From positions 2,232,001 to 2,296,000 of the forward strand of contig NEEC01000008.1 of assembly GCA_002189035.1 (NCBI GenBank): a DNA stretch of 64,000 bases. The letters run 5' to 3'. This DNA is from Utricularia gibba. Lineage: Eukaryota > Streptophyta > Magnoliopsida > Lamiales > Lentibulariaceae. The notes under the pieces are model-generated. The model did no database searches. It was not told where the DNA came from and saw nothing but the letters and a program-made list of their open reading frames with translations. A program made the position numbers and the translations under genes. Below, piece after piece: positions 1 through 14,100 of this stretch. Every line of letters starts with the position of its first letter. The first letter of the stretch is position 1.

Positions 1-248
1 TAATTCATATATTGTAATAGAAATTTAGATTGAATATTTTTTGAAATATTCGAAATTCCCAGTACATGAAGTTTCGTGGTGTAATGAACTGGGTCGGGTT
101 CATGGATCCTGTGTCCATGGAATGTGAAAGAGACAAGAAACTACCGATCCATCTCTTTGTGGGTTCGTTCGGGTTCAGCAGACAATCGGATCCTCCACTT
201 CTGTAGCAACACTTTGTTTGTTACATATGGGAGATGCTTCAAGCGCAA

Positions 249-1787
249 TCATGTTATGGAACTGGAACTCCCAGTCTCGTGTCCGGCATATGAGGAGGAC
301 ACGCAGGGAAACCAGTATCTTCGTCTCCCATCTCTGTGGCCATCATCGATCATGGCAAGACCCTCCTGAAAACGCCACACAGGCTCATTGTCATTGTTGA
401 TGCTCTCTGAATATAATGAGAAGATCGTGTTGCTTACATCTAGCAGTGTTTCCAGGGCATCAGTGGCTCGACCGGAGGACCACACGAGCCGCCTCTCGAC
501 TTCATCCACAGTGACAAACCCTTCACCCTAAGATAAGCAGAAGCATGCCCTTGTTAAGCATGACTCAAGAAGCGAAGAGGAGTGTGCTCAGTATGACAGA
601 TGGGTGAACCTGTGCTAGCTCCAGAATTTGATTGTGATCTTTGTTCAGTTCTGTGGGAACAGATCTGATGAGCTTCTTCTTGCCCACAGAAATAACCTCG
701 AAACCATTGCCTAGAACCTGGAACAATCCGTGTGCGAAGCAAAGCCAGTAAGGATCATCGAAAAATACAAAAAATAAAGACACCCTCCATGCCAGAATCT
801 TTAAAACTAATACTATCACTAAACCAAAAAATTCATCAGTTCAAGGTTAACTAGTGTTACAGCTAGGGAAAAGAACCATGAATCCTCAATGGGGAAGTCA
901 CAAAAGCTATTGTAAATTACCTTGAGCTTGCTGATGGCACGTAGGCAGTCATCTTGAGATATGGGTTCACGTGAGTTCCTTCTTTTCTGAAGAAGCAATT
1001 TGCACAGCTCTTCCAAACTGATCAAACCTCCATTGTGTGGTCTAGTGGCCAAACAAATGTCGACAATCTGGACCCCTGCCTAGACAGTTTGATCGCTAAG
1101 TTTCTTGACCAAAACAATTTCTCAGTGATAAATCAATTCTAGAACGCCAAAAAGCAATGAGCCCGATTGATCACGAGGTGTACAGACAAACATAGCACAT
1201 AAATGATGATGATGATGCTAAGAAGATAAATCCGGTTTCCCGCATTATTTATTTGGAAGGCATATGATGAGGGCATAGAAATGCAACAGTACCAACCAAG
1301 TTCGTAATAGAAGTCACCAATTCCCAATAACTCAGCCCAGAAGCCTTTATTTGATGCCAAGGGATCTACTCCAACTTTGGCACACATCTCATGAAACTGA
1401 GCCCGGAAAGTAGGGTTCTTGCGGATATCGTTCTGCCCATATGAGAGTTGATAAGAGGATCACTAAAAAAACACTCTCTTGATTCAGCTAACTCCATCAA
1501 ACATTCTGACCAAAAATAAACCATCTAAGTCGTAATAGTAACGATCACCTTGTGTTTGCGGGCGAATTCTTCCAGTTGAGTGCGAAATGTAGCCAACTGT
1601 TCCTTCATTAGATCGGTACGCAGTTTCGCCACACTCTCCCCCACCACCCGAAATTGGTCCTTTAATCAACAACTCAAATCAGCCTAAAATACTATTCACG
1701 ATTCCATAAACGAACATAAAAAAAGAGAAAGCACAACCCTCGCCGCCGCCGCATTCTGCAGACCCCAATCCCCGGCCTTCGCCTCAT
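249..1787 (-). CDS. VPS22: ESCRT-II subunit VPS22 (SNF8/EAP30), apparent frameshift in exon 1
   Basis: ESCRT-II core subunit that helps sort ubiquitinated membrane proteins into multivesicular bodies at the endosome. Seven exons on the minus strand: 1738-1787, 1549-1659, 1297-1432, 921-1075, 610-717, 438-527, 249-365. Family blocks read in order: MRRRPGIG at the start, [76 protein letters not shown] and the C-terminal [20 protein letters not shown]. All introns are GT-AG. The exons sum to 767 nt; one extra base would give 255 aa, close to the family length of about 250. The shift lies at a GGGG run (1763-1766) between the start codon and the conserved GLQxAAAAR block. No in-frame upstream ATG rescues the downstream frame. 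Identity is certain; whether the lesion is real is not. Confidence 0.93.
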
Positions 1788-2543
1788 TCCCAAAAAAGTC
1801 TCGTCTCCTCAGCTCAAGAGTTCAACCCAACGCTCTTAAACGAAGGATCAAATATCAATCAGATTCAATACCGTAACGCCCAACTAAAATTGCAGGAAAA
1901 CTTCCATACTTTTGTGGAAAGATTCCGGTAACCCGATAGTCGACTCTTCAGAGAAATGCATCAGATTAGATGGAGGAGGGTTGGAGATGATATCATTGAA
2001 TGTTTTCTCCCATAAAAAGGTATAATTTGAAACTTATGAGCCAGACCCATTAGGCCCAGCCCATTAGTACCAGCCCACTTCTTCCTTAACAACCAACTTC
2101 TGGGCCTCAGCCCTACAACACATCAAGAGCTTTGACTTTCATAAAAAAATTAATTATTTTAAAATATAATTATTTTTTAAAATAAATGAAAAATAAAATT
2201 TTCAAAAAAGCAATGGAAATATAAATACTATCTGAATTTCGCAAATTTCAATTCAAATATTCCCAAATATTATTATAGTTAACAAAATTGACATTTTAAT
2301 ATATCTATTAATATTTTCTGAAACAAATAAGCACGAAATTATTAATATTATTATTATTATTATAAACGCAATAATATTTTTATTCAAGGGTCCCACAAAC
2401 ATCGATCCCAAAAATCACAACCTACACTAGTGAATTGAAGACCAATCCCCTTCCTATGAATCTGCAGCTCCTTATTTCTCTACAGATTCAGCTGCTCCGC
2501 CGTGTCGCCGGTGCTTCTCCCACCGCTGCAGCTGGCTCCACCC
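1788..2543. other. Intergenic: VPS22 promoter and GPT 3' flank
   Basis: This holds the VPS22 5' leader (about 1788-2000), then GGCCCA/AGCCCA (site II-like) motifs at about 2045-2110 that are typical of plant housekeeping promoters. From 2140 to 2400 it is very AT-rich with a short ATT run near 2345-2362. No gene is visible. Confidence 0.5.
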
Positions 2544-4269
2544 TCACAGTTTCGCCTGGACCAAGAAGCAACCGTCAGAAACAAACTACTTTAGCATGAT
2601 GTGAAGGGAGGATGATGTTATACAGATCATGATCTTCATAGGTGTTTCCTTTTCCGACGATGGTTATCAGAAAGGGGAGGAATTCTCTGAACCTTTGAAT
2701 GGTTACCTGAGAATAGAGGAAAGTTCCAAGCACTGCTATGGCGGCTCCGATAGCATTGACTGGCTGCACCGGAGTTTGGAAGATGATGATGGAGGAGACG
2801 ATGACGGAGATGCGTTTCATGGTGTTGCCGATGCTGAATGTCAACGGGGAGATCTCATCCAGAGACATGTAAGAGACCTGATTGTATAGATGGTAGAAAA
2901 CACTCTGTGCAGCCATCCACCTGCCCAGCAATACCAACCACACGAAGTGGATAATGAGGATGGCTCAAGACAAAATTTGGATCACAAAACACAGTCACTG
3001 AATCAAAGAAACATGGACAAACAAATCGGATTGACAGTGATGGGAGTTTGTATCACAATCTGAATCCAAACAAAAACACAGCTTTGGATGAAGTAAGCTC
3101 AGAGTAAAAGGTGATTCACTGAATAACCAGGGGAAGCTTACCAGCCTAGTTGAGGTCCGATTTGAGTGAGGGCTTCTTTGAAACCAGCGGTCCACATCTG
3201 TGGACCCTCAACAGCAATGGCAAAAGGGGTGAGAATGAGGAGAGACATGATAGATAAGCAGGCGTAATAGTTCATTCCACTAACGGAATTTCCCTTCATC
3301 CCCTTCTTGGAGAATATATTTCGAAAGACAAAGGCCAAATTTGAGATCATGGCTCCCATGAACCCTGAAGTTAGATATAACAATGTATAAATAAATGTGA
3401 TCATAGGTTGACTGGATAATGGGGTCGCCGGAATTACCAATCATGTTAAAGTTGAGCTCGGTGAGGGCAGCAAGGCCGCAGCCTCCGATGATTGGGACGA
3501 GGGACCAGTAAACTGTTGGTGGGAATGACTCTCCAAGGAGGAACCTCGATACAAGAACGCTGAAAGCAGGTTCACCACTCTTGATTATGTGTGTGAATGA
3601 AACTGCCACCTTTGACATGCTCACAGTTGCAGCTACATGCCCAATTGTATGCGCAATGGCAACCTAATAAGACAACAACAAAAGGAGATGCCAGTTTGTG
3701 ACCTTCAACACCAACAGAAGGTAAGAAAAGAAGAAAATTTACCCAAAAAAAAGAAGAAAGCTTACTGGGAAAAGGGATTTCCAGAACTCAAGATCTGTTT
3801 TGGGAGCTTCGACGATTCGCAGAGCCCAGGAAATTAACATTATGAGAGAACCAGCGGCCAAAGAGAGCGTGGAAGTCAGCCATGGAAAGGGATACGCATT
3901 CAGCACTTTTTTGTTGTAAATATTGAAGATTACGTTCAAACCCCACCACGTCGCGAAGTAAATCCCGATCTTCAGTTTCCTCGCCGCCTCAGACCGGTCA
4001 GCCGTCAGTGCCCTAGATTCCCGGATCGGCTCCGACCGATCGGCCTCGTACGCCCTGCACTTGATAACATCCCGCTCACCACCCGAAAAGGACTCAGCTT
4101 TCGACACAAACAGCGGCTTCGAGAGACTGACGACAGACTGCCACCGATCCCCCGCTGCAGGGAAAGAGGGCAGCGCCAATGACTGCCCCGCCGCGAATCT
4201 CCTCCTCTGTAGAAGAATATCCGACCCATGGACCGCTAATCTAGCGGGTTGCTGAAGCGAGGAGAGCAT
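2544..4269 (-). CDS. GPT: Plastid glucose-6-phosphate/phosphate translocator
   Basis: Inner-envelope antiporter of the drug/metabolite transporter superfamily that imports glucose-6-phosphate into plastids in exchange for phosphate. Five exons: 3766-4269, 3438-3663, 3142-3364, 2707-2920 and a 12-nt last exon 2544-2555 coding Ala-Lys-Leu-stop. Total 1179 nt, 392 aa, against about 390 in the family. The first roughly 90 residues look like a transit peptide (Ser/Arg-rich). The mature part begins near KLKIGIYFATWWGLNVIFNI. Diagnostic GPT-type segments are VSFTHIIKSGEPAFSVLVSR, WSLVPIIGGCGLAALTELNF and SYMSLDEISPLTFSIGNTMK. The start is the ATG at 4269-4267 (MLSSLQQ). The codon 15 nt upstream that would extend it is GTG and is not used. 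GPT is preferred over TPT or PPT from these segments. Confidence 0.94.
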
Positions 4270-4960
4270 GCTGGAACGCAACACAATACAATTGGGAAAA
4301 ACAACTCAACCCCAGTACAGTTTTGACGACGACGGAGACGAAGATTCCAAATATACCGAAAATTCCCCAAACAAGTTTGGTGGGTTCAAGGGTCGATTTT
4401 CATGGCTTTTGGAAGCGTCGGAGGCCCAAGACTAGGACAGCTTCGAAAAAATCTACTGATAATCAACCCAATACTTTTGACAAATTCCACCAGAAAACCC
4501 AGAAGAACCCGTCCACCGAACACGTGTTATTCCTTCGTCCGCTGTTCCCGGCTCCTTCTCCCCTGACACTTTTCAAGGCACCGGTGGGGACTCGCCCTCC
4601 GGGGTAGGTGAACCTTTTTTATTCATGGGTTTGGTTTGGTGTGCTTTTTCTCTCACAAAATATTCACATAAATAAATTTATTATAATATTAATGTTTGGT
4701 TGACTGATAAATAAATATTATTAAAATCAGATTCAGATAAAAGTTTAATTTAATTATAAAACACCAAGAAAAATAAGAACAAAATTTATTATACAAAATA
4801 AATATTTCCACACTATATTTTATATTATAATTTCAACATAATAAAAAAAAATGAATGTACAATACTTATTGGAAAAGGTACAATCAGAATGCACAAACCT
4901 GGCCAAAATTATGGCCTTATTTCTTCACAATCCATCAAACAACAAAAAGATCCGTACAGA
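4270..4960. other. Intergenic between phytocyanin 3' end and GPT promoter
   Basis: GPT 5' leader and promoter lie at about 4270-4620, including CACGTG (G-box core) near 4520. From 4660 to 4850 it is AT-rich. The open frames here lack homology-like features and none was accepted as a gene. Confidence 0.4.
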
Positions 4961-5632
4961 TCACGTAAGCAGAGAAGCGACAAGAATGCCTAGAATTCCA
5001 CCGATGCTGGCGACGGTGGAAGACGCTGCATTGTGATCCTCTGGATGAGAAGGCCCCGGAGCCGCCGCCGGATGCACCTCCGGTGGTGGCGGGGAGGGGA
5101 GTGGGCGGTGGGAGCAGGGGACGGATTGGTCCTGCTTCTGTCAGCCAAAACAACGACGACCAATTTCTGATTTTTGAGGCAATTTTGTGAGTCCCCACTG
5201 ATGAAATAGTGAGGCCCTGATTGGTTGAAATGGAATACAGTGTGCCCATCTGTGAATCTGTGAACGGGTGATGCTGTGTTGCAGTTTGTGTAATCGTCTC
5301 TGGTTACTTGCAGCACCGAGTCTTGATTAGCAGCATACACAAACACTGCAGGAGCCCAAAGAGTTAAAGCTGCGTTCTTGATCAATGGATTAGATGGAGA
5401 AGAGAAGATGAAACTATGTCTTACAGAGGGAATCTCCGATTTGGAATCGGTTGCTCTCAGCCCAGTGGTTGTAGAATGCGGCATCAGATGGAACTTCCCA
5501 GCTAGCTCTTGGACCTCCAACTGTGAACTGAAAACCATCAGCACTGTGAGCCAGAAAAAGGGTGCTGATTACAAGACAAAAGATCCCAAAAACTTGATCA
5601 TTTCTCTTGGAGAAAAGGGCTGTGGGAGCCAT
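4961..5632 (-). CDS. Early nodulin-like phytocyanin, GPI-anchor type, apparent frameshift
   Basis: Secreted plastocyanin-like protein of the early nodulin-like (ENODL) class, expected at the cell surface. Two exons: 5425-5632 and 4961-5345. Exon 1 gives a signal peptide (hydrophobic FGIFCLVISTLFLAHSADG) followed by FQFTVGGPRASWEVP and the NRFQIGDSL block. The exon junction restores DSLLFVYAANQDSVLQVTRD. The single plastocyanin domain ends at KNQKLVVVVLADR. His and Cys copper ligands are not obviously conserved, as is usual for ENODLs. After a Pro-rich linker the frame breaks at the C-runs at 5091-5099. The reading as given stops at 4990. One additional base opens a frame ending at 4961 with NAASSTVASIGGILGILVAS, a hydrophobic tail as expected for a GPI signal, total 197 aa. 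Identity is firm; the C-terminus depends on that one base. Confidence 0.85.
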
Positions 5633-6535
5633 TGCAGGAGGCAAGAGAAGAGAATGATCAGTTGGTGATGAAAATCCAGGGAGACCTGAGGCTATTTGTA
5701 GGTGAGTCTGGGGGAGAACTTCATGAGTTGTTTGTGGGTCTCTCTTGTTGGTTTCTTGGCATCTGGTGCAAAGGATTGCACATCCAGCATGTGCTGGCTT
5801 GATGCTTTGCTTCATGTTCATCATCCGGCCAAGAATCTTCATGTCTTCCATTTGGGAAAATGGCATCTAAAGTTCCAACTTGATACACATCCTTCAACAT
5901 GTGATGCATTATCCACCAACATGAATTGTACTTTCCAATTGGACTCATCATTCTGCTTTGAGAAATACATGCTTCTGTGCGGAAGGTCTCTGATCACAAT
6001 AGTTTAGCCAGTGTGATCTCTCTTTGTGAGTACAGGAACTGAACTTCACTGTTCTTACCAAGGAACATCATCAGATCATTTACAAAACTGGCCACTCTCC
6101 CTTTCTCCCTTAATTTTAATTGACCAATTTTTTCACACACAACATAAAAGGTGTCCAGATTTCTAATACCCGAACATCATCAGGAAAACACATGCTGTTC
6201 TGTATCATTACAACTAAATTAACTGCATAGCTTGGGGATGGTCTACAGAGGACGTATGTCCGGGTCCTCGGGATGTAAACACATGAAATAAAAGCTAGAT
6301 TCGATGCATCATGCATTTGTCCAGGAAGACTGCGTGTTTCATGGATCAAATCACGGAATTGACCAGCAAAGTATTTAAGGGAATTTGTGTATCACTAGAA
6401 TCAACAGTGTACTCATTACTCACATCCATGGCAGCAACGGAAAGCAAAGCCAACATAAAGCATGCAGACTCTAAGACTAATGGGATGCTCGCATAGAGTT
6501 TTGCGTGGCTTGAGGATGGAAATGGATGTCAAGCC
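5633..6535. other. Intergenic: phytocyanin promoter and eIF1 3' flank
   Basis: It contains the promoter of the minus-strand phytocyanin gene (from 5633 upward) and the 3' UTR of eIF1 (below 6535). Several short open frames overlap here on both strands, but none shows a domain, signal peptide or splice structure. Confidence 0.4.
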
Positions 6536-7134
6536 TCAGAAACCATGGATCTTAATATTGTCTTTCTTCACGATCCCAGCCTGTTTAAAAATGTAGCAAG
6601 CAACTAAGACATTTGGAGGTTGAAAAACAATTAGTAGTTAAGACAGAGTGTAAAGTAATTACCTGGACAAGGAATGAAGAAACGTTCTTTCTCTGATCAC
6701 CTTGGAGCTGGATAACCTTGAATTCATGAAAGAGCCAGTGAGACGTGCTTCAACATAGTAAAACCAAGAACAAAGAGAGAAACGATATTTCAGACCTGTC
6801 CTAGCTCAGGATCCTGAACAACAGTTCCATTGCAGCAAAACTCTTTTTTGAGATCCTTCAAGATCTTGTTATAGCTGAACTCCTTCTTCAATCCTTGCAC
6901 TGTGGTCAGGCTTTTACGACCATTCCGCTGCTGCACACGAATATGAATGTAGTCCTTTGTCCCAGCCCCAGAATTCTCAGCATTTGCATCAGCAAAAGGA
7001 TCTACCAGCAAATGAGACAACTAAGACGACGACAGACGAAATGAAAGATATTTATAATTCATAGTGCAAATGACCATGTAGAGCGAGCAATACATACCAA
7101 AGCTAGCAGGAACCTCGATGTCAAGCTCAGACAT
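6536..7134 (-). CDS. SUI1: Translation initiation factor eIF1 (SUI1)
   Basis: Small 40S-binding factor that guards start-codon selection in the scanning complex. Four exons: 7098-7134, 6796-7001, 6663-6716 and 6536-6580, total 342 nt, 113 aa, exactly the plant family length. It starts MSELDIEVPASFDPFADANA and carries the SUI1 domain: HIRVQQRNGRKSLTTVQGLK, then KKEFCCNGTVVQDPELGQV, IQLQGDQRKNV and the C-terminus IVKKDNIKIHGF. All junctions keep frame. A likely 5'-leader intron ends at 7198 (acceptor TTCAG before the untranslated exon 7135-7197). No defect was seen. Confidence 0.97.
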
Positions 7135-8068
7135 GAAAGGAAATTATGGCAGAAAACTGGCGGTATTCGTTCAGATACTCTTGACCTCTGAAGCGACAAC
7201 CACAGACAAAATATCAAGCATAACGTCATCACACAAATTTTTTGACAATATTAGTGAAAAAAGAACTGTAAAAATAAGGAGGCATCGGATCTGAAAGCAA
7301 CCACAAAAGGACTAATAAGCATATAAGGGTAAGCGCAGCCCATTTTTCTAGGAATCCAAAAACAAAAGCAGCGCTGAAAACTAGAAAACGAGGATGTCAC
7401 ATCCAAGATACGAACCATCAACGGAATCCACGATCTTATCAACGGAAGCGGAAAAAATAGATTTCTGTAGCTTAATCAAGACAAAAAAAATTCCCAACAA
7501 CACGACTAACTAGTGGACCGAAGCAAAAAAATTTCAACATAACAAGAAATGTATCAGAAAGATCATGAGGAAACATAACGTCGGAAAACGGTAAAACGCA
7601 AGATTCCACACAACCTTTCGGAGGGAAGCAGAAGCGCCGGTCACGAAGAAGAAATAAAATGATATCTCGAAGATATACCGATAGAACCACTCCCGATCGT
7701 CGCAATCGATGAAATCGACGGCGGAGAATTAAAAGAGACAGAAATAAATAACGAGGGCACCTTTCTAGGCCCAAACGGAATTAAAAAAAGAAAAATCAAT
7801 ATCGAATCCAACGGGCCCATTTTTAAGTCTTCCGTTAGGAAGGACGACCCCAGGTTACATTTTGGCTGTTTGTCGGTGTTGTGTTTACTAGACACGAAAG
7901 AGAGACGACGGAGAACTTATTCAGTACTGAACAGTGAGAAACTAAAGAGTAGCAACAACACAGACAGTCAGACATCCATGATCCAAATACCTACGAGTTC
8001 AGTTTACATCCAAGAGGAGGATTCCTCGACACAAGCATTCCATTTTCAAGAGGAGGATTGCGCAATAT
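7135..8068. other. eIF1 5' leader/promoter and polyubiquitin 3' UTR
   Basis: 7135-7197 is untranslated eIF1 sequence. From 7198 upward is a probable leader intron whose donor I could not fix. GGCCCA-type (site II) motifs at 7772-7818 mark the likely eIF1 promoter. About 7860-8068 is the polyubiquitin 3' UTR. No separate gene is visible. Confidence 0.45.
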
Positions 8069-9832
<1,764 letters not shown>

Positions 9833-9907
9833 CTTTCACGCGGAGAAAAAGGAATTATCTAGAGACACTCTGTTTCGGAATGGGAAAAAAAATAGGAGAA
9901 GCTCCCC

Positions 9908-9915
9908 ATTATATA
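9908..9915 (-). promoter_or_regulatory. TATA box of polyubiquitin
   Basis: TATATAAT on the minus strand, about 75 nt upstream of the leader-intron donor, in the correct position for transcription starting near 9880. Confidence 0.7.
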
Positions 9916-11170
9916 GACGAGGAGCCCCGACTTGTACGCCATAAATTATCAACCAATGAAAGTAACCCACGACTTCATATGACGTGGCGGTTGCTGAGGT
10001 CAACACGGCGAAGAAAAGAACTTGCTTCTTAATTCCAGCGGCAGGCGGAGTCTTCTAGGAAGCACAACCGCATTTTTAAAATATGGTAGAAAATTCCTGG
10101 GTTGGACCAGATGCATGTGCAAAATTTTGTACTTACCAAAATAATGCTATTCTTATTCATAAAATATTCAATATTCATTAATCAAATTTTTTACTTACAT
10201 GTTTAATATATAGAAATATTCATCATATTATGACTCAAAATTCTATAATCAATGTTTTAAAAAGTAAAAACAACTCATAAATCATTTGAAAATAGAATTC
10301 ATAATGAAAAAGATCATTAGAATTTAATATAAATCCTATTATGAAAGATGTGTAATCTAAAATGATTCAAATACAATTTATTAGTGGTTTTTTGAAAACT
10401 GACTATAAATTGTATTTCATATATATTTCATATTACATTATTTATGAAATGCTATGGTGTAAATTAATAGTTTAATACTATTTTTTTGAAAACTGATTAA
10501 TAAATTGTATTTCATATATATTTCATATTACATTATTTATGAAATGCTATGGTGTAAATTTAATAGTTTAATACTATAGTATTACAGGCTACTTAATTAA
10601 TATTCAAAGTAGTTGCAGTTATGTGATTAATATTTTTATTTTTTTTTTGGAGTTGTTATTCAACCAAATTAAGGTTATTTACAAATCTTATTACCGTATA
10701 CTTTTTATTATATATTAAGATAAAAAAAATACTATAGATGGCCATATTTTTCACACACATCATGTTGGTTGATCAAATTTCTAATTGACATATCAAAGTA
10801 TCAAGATACGGTTTTTTTCATACATGATTTCCAATGGTCATATTTCTAAATAATCCATCAAATTTCTAAATGGGCCATCAATAGTGTTTGAGATATGGTT
10901 GCAGCCGAAGCCTCTAGATGCTTCTTGTGTGCGATTAGAATCTTCGGTATTTTCAACTCAATATTTTTAAATGATTAAAAAAATTAGGAATATTTAATCG
11001 TAGTTTTATCGAATAACTTGCATGATTACGACCAGACTTTCGTTTCGGGTCGGAGACCGATTAGCATTACCAGTATACCATATGAAACCTACCCGACCCG
11101 GTTGAAAGAGGTGTTCTGTGATGGGTTGGACTTCGGTAAGGCATCTGGCATCACCGTTTCTACAACGCTC
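9916..11170. other. AT-rich intergenic region with a local duplication
   Basis: Polyubiquitin upstream DNA runs to about 10080. A long AT-rich stretch follows with a two-copy tandem repeat (10387-10577). The PPR gene promoter and leader occupy about 10900-11170. No other gene is visible. Confidence 0.5.
10387..10577. repeat. Two-copy tandem duplication, period about 95 nt
   Basis: The segment from TTTTTTGAAAACTGA to AATAGTTTAATACTAT occurs twice back to back, at about 10387-10481 and 10482-10577. The anchor TGTATTTCATATATATTTCA lies at 10411 and again at 10506. Differences are limited to a few indels and substitutions, so the duplication is recent. It is non-coding. Confidence 0.85.
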
Positions 11171-14100
11171 ATGCCGATCGCCGCGGCGGCCAAGGTAATG
11201 CGTTCCGCAGCCAGAGCCGCCGTCAGAAGCTTCAGGGCATCTGCTTCTCTGGCATCATCAGCAGGAGAAGGCACTAGGAAAAAGAAGAAGGTTAAGAAAA
11301 GCAACGTCGCCTCTTCCCCGTCTCACTCCCTGGATGTTCGGATGAAGGAGTATTTAGCTAGTGTCACAACCGGAAAGGCCTCATGTTTGGATGTCTCTGT
11401 CTCCAGCGAAGCCTCAACCAATGCCAAAATGCGGCAGTCGATGAGGGCATCCCATCCTGGTTCAATTCTGTCTCTAGTTAGTTGTATCTTAAAACCTGGA
11501 AAGGCTGAAAATAATGGTATGAGATTAGCTGCATTTATGCTGGAAATATCTTGAATAGATTTAATGTTTGTTTGTTTTTTTTTTTTGGCAGATGAAGCTG
11601 CAAATTTTCTAACGAAAGAAGCGATCAGTTCGTTGCGTGGTAATTCTGCACTGGTCTTTGATACTATTGCTGTCTTTAGAATGTTATCATATTTTCAATG
11701 TACTTACGAAACGTTTTTGAGAATGCTGTAGATGAAAAGCAAGAGGATTTGGAAGTTGAATGTGATGATGGTGACTCGTCGGGCGGCCTCTTGAAATCTC
11801 CACTTCTAGAGAAGATGTCAAATTTTGATCTTCATAAGCGTAGAAAAAATGTCAGCTTTCTAAAGAAAAAGAAGTACTTTAAGTGTCTAGGACAAAGCGG
11901 GCGTTTTACGAAGCTTGTAAGAATGTGTGCCCGGACAGTTGGACCAGACGCTACGATCGATTTATTTGCAAAAATGGGGCAACATCCAAGTCCAAAACAG
12001 ATTACTGAGTTGATCAATACATGTTTAAACGAAGCTAGAAGTACAAGTAACGAAGATCTGGCTTTGGAGCAGATTTATAAGGTGCATCAGATTTTCAAAG
12101 TGATGAAGGAAAGAGGTCTCAAAGTTGATGAAGAAATGTTTGGGCAGCTCTTACGGTATCTGATTGACAATGAGATGGTTGATGAGTTTTTCTTGCTCCA
12201 TGAGGTAATCCGAGATGACAATCTTCCACGCCTGGCGTACTATGAAATGTTGCTGTGGATAAGAGTGAACAACGAAACAAAAATTCAAGAGCTTTTTCTT
12301 TCTGCTGTCTCAGATGATTCTGTGGAAAGTTGTCGCATCAAAGGTGATTTTTTCGTTTCAGATCTCGAATTTCTATCATGGATATTTCCATTTTCCTTTG
12401 CCTATCTGCATAAGGAGTGGTTTTATAATTTCCCCTCGCTTTGTCTCTCATCATATTCTGATGTCTGGTTAAATTTTTATGCAAAAACTTGTGTTTAATC
12501 TTCTGAAAAAGTATTGACCACATACACTTGACCTTCTGTGAGTGACACCCAATGTTTTATCCGTTGTATTTCTTCAAAACTGATTTTAGGCATCCTTGTA
12601 TTTGTTGCATTACTCAGTTATACTTCTAGAAGCTTCTTGTGCATATTCAAGCTGACCCCATTTATCCTTCAATGTGAAACCAGACACAACCACTATAGTG
12701 CTGATCTTATAACTACTGTTTCAGAATCTTTGGTACTGGCGTTTGCTGAAAGCAAAGACAGAGAAAGGCTTGTGATGCTGCTTGAAACGTTGGATATCAC
12801 TAAATTGGGATCATTGGTGCCATTAGAGCCCATCTTTGGTGCTCTAGGGATGTTTCTGCTCGAGTCCCATTTAGAAAAATTTCTTCTAGCACTGAAGGGC
12901 GGTGGTTAGTATGTAACTTTGTTGGTTTTTAAATTGGAAGTCTGCTTATCAATTTAATAGAACAGAAAATCCAACTTATTAATGGCATAGGAATCTTATG
13001 GTATTTAACCTCCCTACACATGCATCTTTACTTCCATATGTATAGCGGATATGCTCACCATTGTATTCCTCCACATTGACTTCGTGTGCTGCACTTGATT
13101 CATCACGAGCTGTTGTTAGTAGTAGATGGTTTCCTTAATGTGTTTTTTTTGAACTTCATGCTTCTGGTTTATAAATTGCAAAATGATTCACCAGGCCTTG
13201 GAGCTGAAAAGGTATCAAGCCTAATCTGTGAATACATAGTGTGCATGCCAAATGTAGAGGTGAGGAACTCAGCATCAATGAGGCTAATAAAGCCTCGAGT
13301 GTTTCTAAGAAAATGCTGCTTCTCACTAGCATTAGAATATATGATTGTAGATCATTTTGTCTTTGCTTTTCATTGATATGTATATTGGTGTTTGTTGCAG
13401 TTCTGTTATCTTGTTGTAGATTTTTTCTAGCTTCGTAGCTCTTTGATGGAGAATACATCTTTTTCTTTTTGAGATCAGATTTCCATCTAGCTTTTCCATA
13501 TTGTATGATATGCTTTAAGCAATACTGTAGATGGCGCAAGTTTTTTTTTTTTTAAATTTCACTGCTAATCAACATCTATATCTATGTTGCATGGGAAAGG
13601 TTGAAGACGCCTTGATAAAGTTGAAAACACTAAATGCTAAGTTTGACGTATTGCCTGCTTCAACTCAGTATGAGAGGCTCATCACCTTTTTTTCTGAAAT
13701 CCTCAAGGTAGGCTCATCTCGCAGTACTTTTCATGTGCCAACATTCTTGGAGTGTGTTTGTATTCCATTACGAAATATGAATAAATTTGTATATATACAT
13801 ACACATTTGCCTATTCTCACGGTGATTTTTTTGGCTTTTGAAGTTCATCTTATTTGTCTCTACTTAATGTTCTTTAGGTACATGAAGCACTCCTCGTCAT
13901 TGATGATGCTCTTGAAACTGGTGCTATTCTATCACTGAAGACATTCCATGTCTTATTGGATGCTTGTGATCAGAGCTATGAATTTTATCTGGTATACATT
14001 GTTGCAAATTTTCAATTAGTTTATGAATTTTTTAAATGGATCATGTTCCTTTGGGTTAACATAGTGATTAATGAAGTAATTCCACTAATGAATGATTTGA

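Noticed and set aside
5702-6007. 101-codon plus-strand frame upstream of the phytocyanin gene
   Set aside because: No domain, signal, splice structure or compositional evidence; overlaps frames on the other strand.
11018-11170. Upstream in-frame ATG for the PPR gene
   Set aside because: The mitochondrial-type presequence begins at 11171, and the added residues do not look like a targeting peptide.
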